64,000 nt of DNA, taken from positions 22,629,821-22,693,820 of the forward strand of contig CM067081.1 of assembly GCA_034008185.1 (NCBI GenBank). The letters are read 5' to 3'. The notes under the pieces were generated by a model that was not told the DNA's origin, did not search any database, and saw nothing but the letters and a program-made list of their open reading frames with translations. Shown here one piece after another: positions 15,601 to 29,077 of the stretch. Positions within the stretch are counted from its first letter, which is position 1; each line of letters begins with the position of its first letter. Both the position numbers and the translations under genes were made by a program. Origin of the DNA: Gorsachius magnificus. Lineage: Eukaryota; Chordata; Aves; Pelecaniformes; Ardeidae.

Positions 15601-18600
15601 TTACTGCCTTTTATGCACTTTTTGCTCTTTTCCAAAGCAATTATTAGTCATTTCTGAGTAAGAAATTAATCTGAAACTCAAATAACAGCAGACAGCACAG
15701 ATCATCCTAATCCTAGCATGGTAAAAAGGAAGTACTGGTATATACTATGTTTTATGGTTGCTACCGTTCAGTCAAAATCAGGTATTAAGTGCAGGTGCTA
15801 TTTTACAACCCGCTCCTGGAAAGATCAGTGTATACAGTCTGTTTTCTGCCCATGAAGGTCCTGGTTCTATTTGGTGTTTTAAAACACAGATCTAGAAGCA
15901 AAAGCCTGTTGTAAAAGTTCAGATCCACCTATTCCAGGTGATTATTTTATAGTCCTTTACATATACTGAACAAATTCAGTCATGAGATCAAGCTAGATTT
16001 CTTCTCCATCACTCCTTCTGCAAAGCTATTCTGAACAGTTGCCTAATATTTAAAATATGCTTATTACTTTCAGACTAAATGTCTGTGAAATTCTGTTCTT
16101 GCACCAGCAATACCCTCTAGCTGAAATAATTTTTCTCTCTCTTGACTATATGTACAGAAACTTAACTGTTTAGATGACAGCTAGGCTGACAGAAGCTTGC
16201 TTTTGTTATCTGGTAAGTAAAATACCAAAATATTGTGGAGCTCACAATAAATATAGAAGTGTTGGCCAAACTGAAATGACATATTCTGTCCTGAACAGCT
16301 TCATCGCAATCAAAACATCAGCTGTAGTGGCCCCTTTAATAATGTGGATCTATATGGTATGTTACGAGATTACATTGCCCCCACCCTCTCCAGAAAATGT
16401 ATTTTTAATTCTTCCTATTACAGGGTCTCAACACTCTGTATAAAGACCTGAAATGATGTCCAACTCCAATTTCTCAAGATGGGACATATCTAAAGTAACA
16501 AGTTCCTTTGCACATTTGCATGTTAATAAATTAACCAATACTTGCACTTTCCTGAAGTGTCTTAATTTGGGACCTCAACCCCCAAAATCTTCTTGCTTTT
16601 TCTGTAAGAAATTGACCCTTTCCCCTCAAATCTTTCAGATCCTTCTAGCCACTCATTTCTCTTTCTGAACACCGATCACCCCCTTTTCCTACCTTAAGGA
16701 AGGTTTGAAGGGTTTAAAATCTTTTGAAAGACTGGATAAGCAAATTTCAGATTTGTAAATAAAATTACTTTCATCAGAAACGGAGGGTAAGAACCTTTTT
16801 ACTTACAGAAGATTGTGGGAAAACTTCAGCAAGGGTTAGGATGTTAGTTAAGGAGTGAAAAGTGCATAGTCCCCGCTCTTCAGGCACGGGATTGGGATGA
16901 GTTTGACTGGGGGCAAGGAGGGAGAAGAATAGCACTCTCTCCTCCTGTCTGTCTGGTAAGCTCCTACAAAAGCTCTTTTTTCCCCATTATGACCAGGCAG
17001 ACAAATGGCACAAGGAAGGCCTCCAGGTGCAGACGTGTATTAGTGAAACTCTAGGAACAAGATTTGACTGTTAATCTGTCAAGCAGGACTGGTCCTCTGC
17101 CCAGTCTGGGGAGCTCCCGCATACCTTAATTCCCCTGTCTTTCTGTCCTTCTTCAAAACAAGGCACCAGGATTGAGGTCAATGTATTTCAGTTCAGTAGC
17201 CATGGGACCACTGAAGCAGAAACTATGCTGAGCCTTCCCAGTGATGTTGAGTAAATGACAACTGGCTTTCAGCTTAAAGCTTCTAGGTCAACTCCTGATT
17301 CCCATCTGTGTATCTGATATGACAAATGCAGATGTGGCTTCTGTATGCATTTCAGAGTTACGATGGCTGCTGTTGACTTTCCACATATTCTTTCAGCATC
17401 TTTTGTTTCCCATAATAAACTGCATCTATTAAATTAAGGTGACGTTTGCTTAGAGTATTTAAGGGAACACAAAAGCCCGGGGTATTTGTTTCATATATCC
17501 TTTTTATAAGCATCAGGTTGAATGTTCCTAGATCTCACAGGCACAGGATGTTAGATTGGCTTCGCTGTGCTTCATATGAATAGGCAGAACAGTGCTGGGT
17601 CAGCAGGAGATAACACCTGAGCCCTCCTTCTATTCAAAGTAGCAAATGAGTCAGTGGTGTTATTGTAAGGAGATAAACACTTTTGCTTTCACTCTTCACG
17701 ACTACCTACCTATTTAATGAAATCAAATAAATTAGTCTGGTCATCTGCATTCAACAGATTACGAATTAAAAACCAAGCCCTTCCAGCCAGTTTTAAACAC
17801 GATGTAAGGCTACCTTCTTTCCCTAGTAGAACCTATACACTAATTTCAGTTGTGTTAATACTGATTTACAACACTGTAAAAGAAGATAGGTTCATCACAC
17901 CAAACGGTTGGCTAAAACAAACTGACATACTTTGTTGGATTTATTATGAATTACAAAGTCTGACCCAATCATGGCTCTTCCATTGTAATCAAGTGGAAGA
18001 AAAGTTTGCCTTCATTTGCAACTTCGCACTGATGCCCAAGTGCAACAATTTCCAAGTTGTTAATTAGAATTAACAATAACAAAAATATCCTACGTGAGGT
18101 TGGAAAGCAGTGGAAATGTATTAAAAAAAAATACAATATGTTTTGTGATTCTTCATCACAACATGAAGGTATTGTGACCAATTTACTGACACTTCATGTG
18201 AATTTTTATTTAAACTGGTTTTAGTGCTTACTGCAAGGACAACTACATTGTTAAGAAACACCTGTAGCTGTCCGAAAAACCTCCACTGAACATCACATAC
18301 GTGTATCTGACATTCTATCTATATGAATTATGTCAAATCTCTTAGTGCAAATAGGTTGTTTGATTGGGTCACTCATTAAAATCTTTGTCAACTTTGCCTT
18401 ATCATGTCTTGACTCAAAATACAAAACTTAGCATCTTCTGTTTTCAGGTGTGCTTGCTCCACTCTAACTTCCAGTATTCAAAATAAGAATGTCCAGCTTC
18501 TGAACAGGCAGACAGCTATCCCCTCCTTAAGCTGAAAAGAAACTACTCAGGAACTTTTCTAGCAGACAGAATTCCTTATGAAAAGGTGGCAATAATGCTA

Positions 18601-20942
18601 TTCAAAAATCTGAAAGCTTTCCAAATAAATACTGGAATAACTGTTCAAATAAGAAGTTCTCAATACTGATACTTCATTTTTTATTTTGCATTTAAAAAAA
18701 ACCCAAAACCTTTATACAATTTTAATTTTTTTCCTCCATCTTCTACCACGTCAACAATCTTTCACAAGTTACTCTTAGAGTGTATCAGCTGAGAATCGGT
18801 TATCTGAAGCTCTCAGATGTCATGTCTCATATAACTGCAACTGCTCCAAAAGGCTTAGCTAGAAAAAAAGGGAGACTGAAAGGAAAACATTTATGTTGAT
18901 GAAAAGGCCAAGCCAGAAGCAGAAAACTGTTGCTGCAGAGATGTTCAACTGTCTTTTCAAAGTCTAATATATTGCTCTGCTCTACCAGCTACACATACAA
19001 GATTTTGTGATTAACTATCCCTTAAAAGAACCCGTCAGCAATCAGGCCTTACAGATACTGTCTGTAACAGATATTGTGATAGTTGTACTACTACAAACTA
19101 ATTAAAAACATGCCACAATGCAACATGGTGCAGGAAAACAAATATGAAACAATAATCTATTATAGTAATAAAGCTAACATAGGCACTTAGAATATTACTT
19201 CACGAGTAGCAAATCAGTCCTCTCAGATTCAAAGATTATTTAGAGGGTATACTTGACAGCTCAGAGAAGAATGGTCAAAGGGAAATGAACCAGCTAAGAG
19301 TACCACTGTGTAGCAAGTCTATGGAGTATCACTTGACAGCCTTCCAGAAGAGCAGAAATGGGTGACATGGCTGATTACAGGGCCCTCGGCAAATCTTCAC
19401 TACAGTAAAAATGCCTTGTGAATTGGTAACTAATGGAGACTGATCAGTTTGAGACACTGCCATCTATTTTCAAATTATCATCCAGAAAGTCAGTGGGAGC
19501 TGTCAGCTTAGAATTTCTTGGGGAGGGAAGAAGAGTTAATTATCAAAAAAAAAAAAAAAGGAATGCTTTAAATCAGCATAATTTCTAAAGCTGTAGATCT
19601 CCACGCAAAAAACTCCTTCCAGAGATGGCAGAGTTCAAGACCATACTCAAACCTCATGGCAAGGAAAATGCAGTACTGAACGACTATTCTTTCTGTACCC
19701 AGTGAGTGCAGTTTCATTGTCTTGTAGATATTCTAGGACCCTGAACAGACAAGCAGGTTTCCTTGCAATCATTTTACTGACAGATGTTTTAATCCTGCAC
19801 TGAATTACAACAGCATTACTGCCAAACCACACTAGCAGGGCATTACTTTTACATCCACCATGAAAATGAGGATACTGACTCACCCAGCACAGGGAAGTAC
19901 TAAAAGCAGATACTGCTAGGGAACTAAAATCCAAAACAAAAGTCCTGTGGAGAGAGAGTGGAGCAGAGAAGGAATAAAATAGTTCTTATAAATAGACAGT
20001 ACATGTGTCTGTTTTCAATGGAGTTATGAATATAGTCAAAAGAGAGTTCCTATATTGGTTACACAGTGAGGTAGAAATTTTTATTAAATATATTTCATTT
20101 AATTTAATCTTAAAAACTGAAGGTTAGTTAATTGTCTTCAACTAACTCCCAAATAACTGTGTTCCTCATCATCTGAGTGGTTTGATCTTTAATGGATTTA
20201 TTCGTGATCTCACCGCCCCCGCCACAGTAAGGTGTTTCTTCTGCCACACTACTTAGGACCTTGTTTATATATGAAATTATTCCACAGTAACTGTGTATAC
20301 AACATCTTTTTTCTAATTCAGTGTTGTAAGCAAATGTATTTTAAATTCCCTCCTATCCTAATTCAAACTGTCATAGCCAGACAAGCTTTAAGCAAGTTAC
20401 CCAAGACAGAAGTTCAGGTTGGCCTCCAGTTAGCCCCGTCACTGTCACCACTTCGCTTCACAGTTGAGTGAGATCTCACACTGCTTGAGAAGACTCCACT
20501 TTGTGCTACTATAAAAACATAGTAATGTAAAATATGGGGTTTATAGTGATGAGGTCTTGCTGAGAAGGCATAATTGTCACTGGTGGTTATGGAAATAGGA
20601 TCGGGCCTTTGATGTGATTGAATAAGCTGCACATTATACTACGCTATGTGCCAGTTAAACATGGATGAAAAGAAACAGGAGGTCCGTAACACACACACGT
20701 AATTACCACCACACAGTTTGAGCACGTGCATAAACACACACGTACTTCAGTCTTCATCTGGAAAAATTTCTCATCATAGGGTAGAATTTCTATGTGCCAG
20801 CACTACGGTTGCAATTGTCTTTCTAGATGTTTCTGTAACTCTCAGTAATGTTAATGGGCATTTACCAAATGCCATGAATTTACATTTGCTGAGGAAGTAC
20901 ACCCCTCTGCTTAGGGCCCACTGTCACTACACCTGCCAGGCG

Positions 20943-21034
20943 CATAGAATCATAGAATCAGAATGGTTTGGGTTGGAAGGGACCCCTAGAGGTCATCTAG
21001 TCCAACCCCCCTGCAGTGAGCAGGGACACCATTT
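20943..21034 (-). mobile_element. CR1 LINE 3'-end fragment
   Basis: On the plus strand it begins with the inverted CR1 octamers (CATAGAATCATAGAATCA), followed by GGTTGGAAGGGACCCCTAGA and GTCATCTAGTCCAACCCCCC. This is the reverse complement of the CR1 3' terminus, so the element lies on the minus strand. Only about 90 bp remain. It shares this terminus with the plus-strand copy at 29.8-30.1 kb. Confidence 0.92.
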
Positions 21035-22576
21035 CCCACAGCAGAATAGGACTTTTGCTCCTAAGCATTTAAATGTTAGTATTTTTAGGAATCTGTTAGC
21101 TGAGCATTGTGCTCACCCTTTTCATAGGGTTTGTTTGCTTAAAAACGCGTTCAGGACAACTGCTGATCTGCCTGCAAAGGATGATGCAGATACCCTGTGG
21201 GTACAGGTGACTTGAGTGAGCTTCACAGTGAAAGCCTTAGCCTTCACTGCGCTTCTTACACTGTCCGAATGTGGCCCCGCGATACCAAGACACCTTCTTT
21301 GAAGCAGCAACAGTGATACGTAAACAGTGCAAAGCTGACAAAGTATTTAACCTATACCTACTGTGTGCTTTACATATAGGAATTATGTCTAACCTGTAAA
21401 TGACTACAGATGAAAGCTTTGAGCAAGTAAGTGCCTGTGTGCGATTATAACTGCTCCATATGACACTTCCCAACAGTTGCGATCATGGTCATGTACTATT
21501 ACAGCACAAAAATAGGATCTAGCCCAAAGAGGTTCTTATACAGGCGCTCCTCTGACAAAAGAAAGAGACGGATCCTTTACAATCCAAAGGGAGTAAGTCT
21601 CTAAGAGACAGCTGCTGTTCTTAAAACCAAATACAGAACATAAAATATAAGCAAATATTTCAGGGGAAATGTAGATGGAAACGACATAAAAGGAGTATGG
21701 TTTCATACCATGAAATGATGATTACATTTCAGCTCTTCATGTCCTGGGAGAAGATTGTCATATCTTTACACTAAAAGTATTTCTTCTTGCTGACATACAC
21801 CACTGAGCAGTTGAAAAAGACCACAGTAAATGACATCAAGATTGTTTGTACCTTTAATCCATTCTAAAGTTGGAATTCAAAATTTTTTGCCCTAAAAATA
21901 AAAATGTTATTGTGTAATCATCCAACGTGTTATTGACAGCTGCTTATTTTTAGTGACTTTAAGGAGGCAGGAAGGAGAAGAACAAGTTAGTCTTTGATGT
22001 CTGTGGTTCCAACAGTAAAGAGCTGGAGACTTCTTTGAGAATAATTTAAATCTAATCAATTTAGCTCAGCTGGTACAACATTACAGCAATAAAAAGATTT
22101 AGTTGTACAAAGCAAAAAAAAAAATCGATTAATGAGCAAATGCATAAAAAAGAACTGATCATTTGAGTGGCAGGAGGTGACTCGCCATCTCTAAATTCTC
22201 CTTTTCACATCACCTGCTTTTCTGTGAAGTCCTTTTTCCCAGTGCTAGAGCAGGTTTAAAACTCTACCAAATATACCAGTTACATTTTGTACTTTATTAG
22301 CACATGTGGAAGCCACACTACAAAATGCAAGAGGGTAGAAAATCACAAATGGACCTGATGTGAAAAGACATCATTAGACCATCACAGAGATACTGTTCTT
22401 GACTGAAGAACATCTGCAAGCTACTAAAATACTTTGCATAGTATGAAAAGAAATCTCTGTGACCCAAACTAAAAGCTAATACTTTAAGATTACCAAAACT
22501 CCCTCAAAAGTAAACAGGACTAGCAAACAAACTACAAATATTTAAAGCAGGAAACATCTTCTCTTCTAAAAAGGAA

Positions 22577-22740
22577 AGAATCATAGAATGCTTTGGGTTG
22601 GAAGGGACCTTTAGAGGTCAACTAACCCAACCCCCCTGCAGTGAGCAGGCACATCTTAAACTCGATCAGGTTGCTCAAAGCCCCATCCAACCTGGCCTTG
22701 AATGTTTCCAGGGATGGGGCCTCCACTACAGAAGGTAGAA
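22577..22740 (-). mobile_element. CR1 LINE 3'-end fragment
   Basis: Inverted CR1 3' terminus with octamer (AATCATAGAATG), then GGTTGGAAGGGACCTTTAGA, CCCCCCTGCAGTGAGCAGG, and ORF2 3' sequence (CCATCCAACCTGGCCTTGAA, GGGATGGGGCCTCCACTAC). It is the same subfamily as the copy at 29.8-30.1 kb but inserted in the opposite direction. The inner border is approximate. Confidence 0.92.
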
Positions 22741-24829
22741 CATTCTGACACATAGGCACCAAGGAAATGGCAGTGGATGAAGACAGGGTTACCTGACCCT
22801 AACCAAGGATGACAAAAGGGTGACCAATCCCCCCTCCACACCATTCAGCTCAGGAAAGGTCTTCAGATTTTGCAGTGCCACCGCACCTCCACTTCTGAAC
22901 CAATTTTCATCTGATGGTGGCTCTCCAAGCATGTGCTTTTACAGTTGGGTTTGCACAGCCCTGAGCCCCTCATAAGAACCTGTTCGGTCCACACAGACAG
23001 CAGGTCAGCACAAGAAGCCACAGCATGCTGTGAGAAACAGAGCGCTCCTGCCTTTCTGTAACTATTCCCTGCTGCCGTCTGAGGCTGGTAGTGAGCCACA
23101 TCAACACCAATCCAGGTGACCATGTAACCATCTCATGGCTAATGCTGATGCAAGCAAGGCCATTGGAATACGCAAGAAGGGGGAAGGCAGGACCTTCTCT
23201 CTGGGTGGCAGAGAGGTTGGCTCTGGTTGTCCTAAGCCAACTTCAATCATATCCTTTAATAAGTCTATGTACTAAGTTATACAAACCTCTGCTATGTAAA
23301 TTTTATAGGCCTTATATATACACCTATACTAGATATTACTCTGTTATCCTTCAGAAAAAAGTTTTAAATAGAAAATACATTGTTCAACAACTGAGAAGCA
23401 GTGATAGTAATGCTAACCAGCAAGCCCCATCTTTCTTCAAGGTGTCATCTAATTTGGATTTCACTTACATGAAATGCAGGGAACACGTAAAAGCCTAACG
23501 CTGGGTATAGATAAATCCCTGCTGGAACATCTGGGTGCCTCAGGCACCCAAAGCATGACTGAGGCGCACTTTAACCACCTAGATCCACAGGTATGATTTA
23601 CAAAAGCTGAAGCTTAAACTCCTTCTGCATCCCAGGTTAAAGCTAAACATTCTCCAAGTGCCAAGCATTCAGTATCTGAAGGACTGTTAGGGGTAAAGGC
23701 ATCTACGTTTGGATTCCAAACATTAGGTTGCAAACAGATCTGCCAGACTACAGCTCTGAGAAAGGAGCCTGCCTGCCAGAGGACAGGATTTCAGATCGGA
23801 CCACAGAAGTGGACACAACCCCAAGCACTGGAAAGTGGAATCTGCTTAATTGCGACTGTTGCATCTGAATGGCTTATGCTGAAGGTAAGTAAAGCTGGTA
23901 ATGTGCTAAATCCTACTCTGAAGCCTTACCATTTCATATGAGCTAGCATTACACACCCCTCTGCTTAGCATCCTGCTTACTTCAGCAGCTATGCAGAGGT
24001 CCCTGAGGTTCTGTCCTTATTAGCAAGCAATGAGGCCAAACAAGGGAATATTAGTGGAGTGACCAGGTTGTTCAGAGGAGCCAAAGGGAAGGTGGCTTCT
24101 CCTTCAAGCTAGCTCTAGTTTGGTTCCATGGGCTGAACAGCCAGGAATGGCTGGAAGGCATCTTCTAGTTCAGCATCATCCAACAGCAATCCAGCAAATG
24201 CTCTCCAAGGTGCTCTGAGATTTAACCAAAAGCAGAACTGATCAGGAAATATGCTCAAAAAGCACTTTCTTTATTCAAATAAAAAGTGCTGAAGGAGCAT
24301 CATACTGCACCCTTACTCACTGCAGCAATTGTACTAGAAGCCTACACATTTTGTCTCAGCCTTTTACTGGACCTGTCTGTAAGTCACAGACAATGTCACT
24401 GAGGATTCAGCTATCCCTACGTAAAACAGGTAAGAGAATTCTGAACGTACCTTGGTCCTACAGAAGTCAGTGGAAGTCCTTTGGGACCAGAACTACACCT
24501 TCAGAGTGTTCTTTTTTGCCTCTTTTCTTATGAACAAGTTGGAAAGCATTTTCTTAAATGAACCTCTTGAGAAACCTTATAATTTACCTCTCTGCAAGCT
24601 CACTGCAGTGCCAGTGCTCCCCCCACTCCTGACCACAGGACAGAGGCCCCTGACCAGCCCGGTGGGGTGCAGGACACCTCTGCCTCTCCCACCTCTGCCA
24701 GCAGTATTGCCCTCTGGCCAAGGAATTTCCCTATCACAATCGATCAGAACCAAGAGAGAGAAGGGGACAACACCTTTCCCCCTCAGCAGTGCTATCAAGA
24801 GAAGGCAGCACGGTTGTCTGCCACCTGCC

Positions 24830-25700
24830 CTGACCCCGGCGGCTCCGGGAGCGTGTTGGCAATGCCTGTGCAGCAGCGGGCCAGGGCAGCGGGGGGCGGG
24901 GCCTGCGGGGGGGGCCGGGGGGCGGGGTGGAGGCGGGGACAGGGTGTCCGGTGCCCATGGGGCGCGGGGGCCGGGCGGACACCGCTGCCCTACCTCGCCG
25001 CGGCCCGGCGAGCCCCGGTGCCCGCGGCATCTCCTTCCCGCCCAGAGACCCCAAGGGCGGGGGCGGCACTGCCGCCTTCCCGCCGCCGCTGCAGCCGCCA
25101 AACGCCCCGGCGAGGGCGGCGGCGGCGGCGGGGAGGGAGCGCGGCGCCCGCGTCCCGCCCGCCGCTCCCTCCCGCCTGGCCTCGCCCTTTCCTCACCAGC
25201 CGAGGAGTGGATCTTGGAGGATTTCCGCTGCAGGGACATCCTCAGCGCCGTGTCCAGGCCGGCCCTGTTCGGCATGCTGCGGCCGGGGCGGCAGGCGAAG
25301 CCCGCGGCCGGCTAGGGCGGCGGCGGGCTGGCCGGGCCCCCCCTGCGCGCCGGGGGGCCGCGGCCCGCCCGGCCGGCTGCGGGGGCGGGCGAGGCACTAA
25401 GCCCTCGCCAAGCTCGGCTCCCCGCCGGTGCCCTCCTGAGGCGGGGACGAGGCGGGGTGCAGAGCCGGGTCCTGGCCGCCTCCCCGCCGCCGCTTACGGA
25501 AACGGCGGCTTCCCGGGGGCAGAACGAACGGCCCGGCCCGGCGTTGTTGTCCCGTTTTGTAGGCTACAAAGGGACTCGGTCTGGTTGCCCGCTGCCTCGC
25601 ATGCTGCAGCCATCCGCACCCCGGCACAGCGCTACTCCTGCGGTAACGCGGCCCCTCGCAGCTCCATCTGCCCGGCGTGCATCGTTACATAAGGGACGAT
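24830..25700 (-). promoter_or_regulatory. ATP8A2: CpG island / presumed promoter of ATP8A2
   Basis: Very GC- and CpG-rich sequence surrounds ATP8A2 coding exon 1, in sharp contrast to the AT-rich flanks. The 5' UTR and start site should lie at about 25,276-25,700, because the gene runs leftwards. I saw no convincing TATA box, as is usual for CpG-island promoters. Long ORFs in all frames here are products of stop-poor GC-rich DNA and are not called as genes. Edges are judged by eye. Confidence 0.75.
25197..25275 (-). CDS. ATP8A2: ATP8A2 first coding exon (phospholipid flippase, partial gene)
   Basis: ATP8A2 is a P4-ATPase catalytic subunit that, with a CDC50 partner, moves aminophospholipids (mainly phosphatidylserine) to the cytosolic leaflet; it is important in neurons and photoreceptors. 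Only the N-terminal 26 codons plus one base lie here. The peptide contains AGLDTALRMSL and closely parallels the human long-isoform start (AGLDKALKMSL), followed by a basic serine-rich stretch. The start ATG at 25,275 has A at -3. The exon ends at a consensus donor, GGCTG|GTGAGG, with GT at 25,196-25,195, giving phase 1. Transmembrane and catalytic domains lie beyond the left edge. Recognition rests on one short peptide, but the match, the splice donor, the CpG island and the RNF6/CDK8 neighbourhood agree. It covers the N-terminus of the long isoform only. Confidence 0.87.
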
Positions 25701-28273
25701 AAAGCCAGGGCCTGGGGCTTTTTAAAGGTGTCTGCCTGAAACTCGTATTTTACTGACGTTTTAGGCACATCAAGCACCCCAGCAAAGCTCCTGCTGGGAT
25801 CAGGGTGCTAACAAGGCTGCTTTGTTCCAGTGGCAAGGGCATATGTCATCACTCTGGCATGCCGCCAGCCTCTTCACAAAAGATGTCGTTCCTTCTCAAA
25901 ATATCTGCTGAATCAAGGATAAAAAAAGAAATAGAGGGAAGATTAATCGATAGACCATTTCACTCTTACAGCGCATCGCCTTTCTGTGCAAAACGTTTGC
26001 AACCACCACGGTTTACCTTCCAAGGGCAGGCAAAGAAGGAATGAAATTAAAGGGTAAAAAATAAACTAAAAAGAAGCCCCTCGATCTTTGCAGATGCTGG
26101 TCTCAATCAGGCATAGCTAGCAGTGGTTGCCACATCTTAAGGGTTGCCTTGTCTACTAGGTGAGCTTCAAGGTAAAGCTGTTTTAAATGGGGCAGAAGCT
26201 TCCCTAGGATGAGGATGCATTGAGTTTTGGGAAGACCTACTGCATAAGAAATGGTCTCCAGTACCTTGAGGGTCTGCGAAAAACGCCCCTAAATCTGTAT
26301 CTAAAGCACTCTACCATACAGAGTTGGCTAGCATACAAGATGGGGAATTTGGGTGTTATTTCAAAGGTCGAAAATAATGCTAAACCGCTGAATCTTCTGT
26401 ACTTTGGTGTTGTCATATATAATATGGAAACCGATCTTTTCCAGCTACAACTTCACAAAAAGTGGAAATTTTGTTGACAAATCACTTTGCACTTCTTAAA
26501 TGCAAAGCAGTATAGGACTGCGGCATTTTACACTGGCTTCACCAAGTGCATCATATTCCACCTGGAGATGTTCGCTTTGGGACAGGACTGCTGCAAACAC
26601 GTAGTTCTTGGCCTGTGAGAGGCTTTTACTCTTGTGGATTTTATCGCCCGGGGAGAAGGCTGGCCCAAGAGCTTTTGTGAATGAAATCATCTGGTAACGG
26701 CAACGCTGAATGCTGGCGTTCCTGAGTGCCTTTCCCATTTTAAGCCCATGACACAGGGCTGGTTATTTTCATGAACATGATTTTCTCCATCAGCTTACTC
26801 CTTCGCTTCTCTGCAAATTATTTCCTGTTGTGGTTGGTGGTTTTGCACCAGTGTTTTTGCCTGGGGAACGGAAAATCAATTCACATATGTTGCTAGCTAG
26901 GAGACAAGTTAAAGTGAAGTTTGCTTTGGGTTCAAGCTGTCAGATCAAAGTCAAGGAAAGTGCTCCAAAACAGGACCAAGAAAGAATGGCAGCTCCTGGT
27001 TTCATGTTTACTTTTTCTTCAGAAATTAACCCTCAGGTGAACTGTGTTTACAGTACGCTAAAAGTATGGTCAGCTCTAAGCTGTCAGCCTGCAAGCCCAA
27101 GTAGCAGCTAAATGCACTCGTTCCTCCTCAAGTGCTGCCCTTGCTTTCCCCTCTGTGCCCTCAATGTTCCGGAAGATTGCTCCAACTAACATGCCACCTG
27201 GCTTGCATCTATGCAGGGCTGCTCAGTCACGTAAACTTGACGACTTAAGCTCCTCAAAGAGATTTAATTACCAAACCCACACTTCCCTCAACAAGCCTGA
27301 GATGTATCCCTGTGGAAGGCAGATCCCTGAGCACTAGCAACCAGGCATTTCAGTGATACTTAATGGCATGGAAGAAAGAAAAAGCATCTTTGCCCCTGCG
27401 TAGGCTGTGAGCATCAGAGGACCTGCCTGCAGTATCTGTTTCCAGTCACAAGTTGATATAATCATAGACTGCAGTCTAATGGAAAGTCAAGGGGAGAAAG
27501 TGGACTGCAAAAGTGTCCGGTAAGGAAACGGAGTGTGCAGGATAATCTCTAACTGGAAAAGAACCCGAGTCCTGCTCAGAAGACTTAAGCGTATGCCCTG
27601 CAGGCAGTCTGGAGATGAACATGAGTTGGTTGTGTTTCTGAAAGCTCATTCACTAGCAACCAGCTAACAAGTAGCAGGTTAGCCTCGAGTTTTGAGAAAA
27701 TAAATACCTCGTTCAGCTGCGCAGGACTCACCTTTGCCACTTTGTTCTGCAGCGCCTGTCTTTGTCATAGTGCTGATCTGCACTAAATTGTGTATTATCG
27801 GACCGTGAGTCATGGCGCTATGATTCCCTGGGGTCTGTCATAATGGCTCCATGGTTTGAATGATGTACCGAAAACCAGGAGTTGGTATTTTTCAAATTAC
27901 AATGTGCTCACTTTTCTAGTATTTATAGCAATGTACTTTCAAAGAGCTCAGTATGCATAATAATTATTTCAATGTAATAAATAAAGCAAAGGCAGGAAGA
28001 ATGGTCCTGTGGTTAATGTGCCAGGCTGGAAGACAGGATATCTTTATTCTATTTCTGACCATGCCAGATACCATCTGGGACCTTGGAGAGATTATTAAGC
28101 CCAAATTTCCAAAAGATGCATCCTTTACTCCACTTACTGATGTTACACATAGAATTTGGTTATGAAAAAAAACCCTGCAACTTACTCAGAATTTATTATT
28201 AGTATAGTGGAAAACTTGTCTAATCAAAAAACTATTAAGTGAGAGTTAATTATCACAGAAAAAGAAAGAAAAG

Positions 28274-29077
28274 ATGCTGCTACAAAAAAAATCAAAAATA
28301 ATAATGCAGTTCATTTTTTTTGTAGACACACACTTTCCTAGCTGTCCCTTTTCTGCTGTTGTGCTTTCCCTTCTGCTGCCCCTCTGGGACCTAAGATTGA
28401 CAGTGCTGGCCTTCCTCAAGCATCGGGTGTCAGGGCTGTGCCTGGTCATCAGTGTCTTCCCAATGAGCTCTTTGCTGAGAAAAGTGTGGTGTGGTGAAGT
28501 TTCTTCTTCCTCCTTGGGACTGGGGTTGAGCCCGGGGCTATTTTTATGTTTTCTAACATGCCTTTACACCTTTCTCTTTCTTCATTTGTCTACAACTCCA
28601 CATTACATTGTTTTACTCTATGCGATGCCTTTTATGTATGTTGCGTACTTTTTGTTGGTTCTTTTTGTTATCCTTAAACCAGCTTTGCCCAGCTCCCAGG
28701 CCTGCACTGCTTTAGCTGACTACTGGATAGCTCTTCGTAGCCCTGAGTTCTCCTGTGCCAAGGCTGTGCCCCTTTTTTATCATCCTATGCCTCCTCTACA
28801 GTGTCTTTTGTCCCCACTCTCAGGGGATTCTGCTGTCATACCAGGCCTGCATTCCTCTCCACTACACCATTATGTTAGTTGTAAATATCTCATTCTACAC
28901 CATATAACTTCCTGTCACTGTCCATATAAAAGCTACGGTTGTACCATACCACGTCAAGCAAAACAGTTTGACATGGCCACCTGCTCATTAGGGACATTGC
29001 TGTTACAGCTAAAGAAAGTAAAAAGAAAGCTGCAGACAGGTCAAGAAAGGCTCAGGCAAAACAAATCTCAGTCCTGA
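28274..29077 (+). other. Unassigned 267-codon ORF, probably chance or a degraded element
   Basis: This is the longest ORF in the window outside GC-rich islands, known exons and LINEs. The predicted product is rich in Leu, Phe, Cys and Ser, with hydrophobic stretches such as LFLCFLTCLYTFLFLHL and VAYFLLVLFVILK that could pass for membrane helices, then a basic Lys/Arg/Gln-rich tail. I do not recognise any family. The start lies in an A-rich stretch with no evident promoter or CpG island, and there is no clear poly(A) signal after it. Pyrimidine-rich DNA naturally yields such hydrophobic frames, so chance is the leading explanation. A lineage-specific gene is possible but unsupported. Confidence 0.12.

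Larger units (their letters stand above)
1..25196 (-). other. ATP8A2: ATP8A2 intron 1 (5' portion, continues off the left edge)
   Basis: This 25 kb stretch lies downstream, on the minus strand, of the ATP8A2 exon 1 donor. I found no further exon: no ORF in it resembles the P4-ATPase sequence expected after the N-terminal peptide. Composition is AT-rich (for example an almost pure A/T patch at about 309-375). It holds three CR1 pieces (listed separately), a poly(A) tract at 12,586-12,609 and a smaller one near 19,545. All ORFs here outside the CR1 copies are short and unrecognisable. Assigning it to the intron is inference from the exon 1 donor; a nested non-coding RNA cannot be excluded. Confidence 0.7.

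Noticed and set aside
20718..21215. 165-codon plus-strand ORF
   Set aside because: It runs through an inverted CR1 terminus and has no recognisable domain on either side of it.
24452..25692. Plus-strand ORFs of 287 and 341 codons over the ATP8A2 exon
   Set aside because: Antisense to the real exon in a CpG island; composition-driven, with no recognisable sequence.
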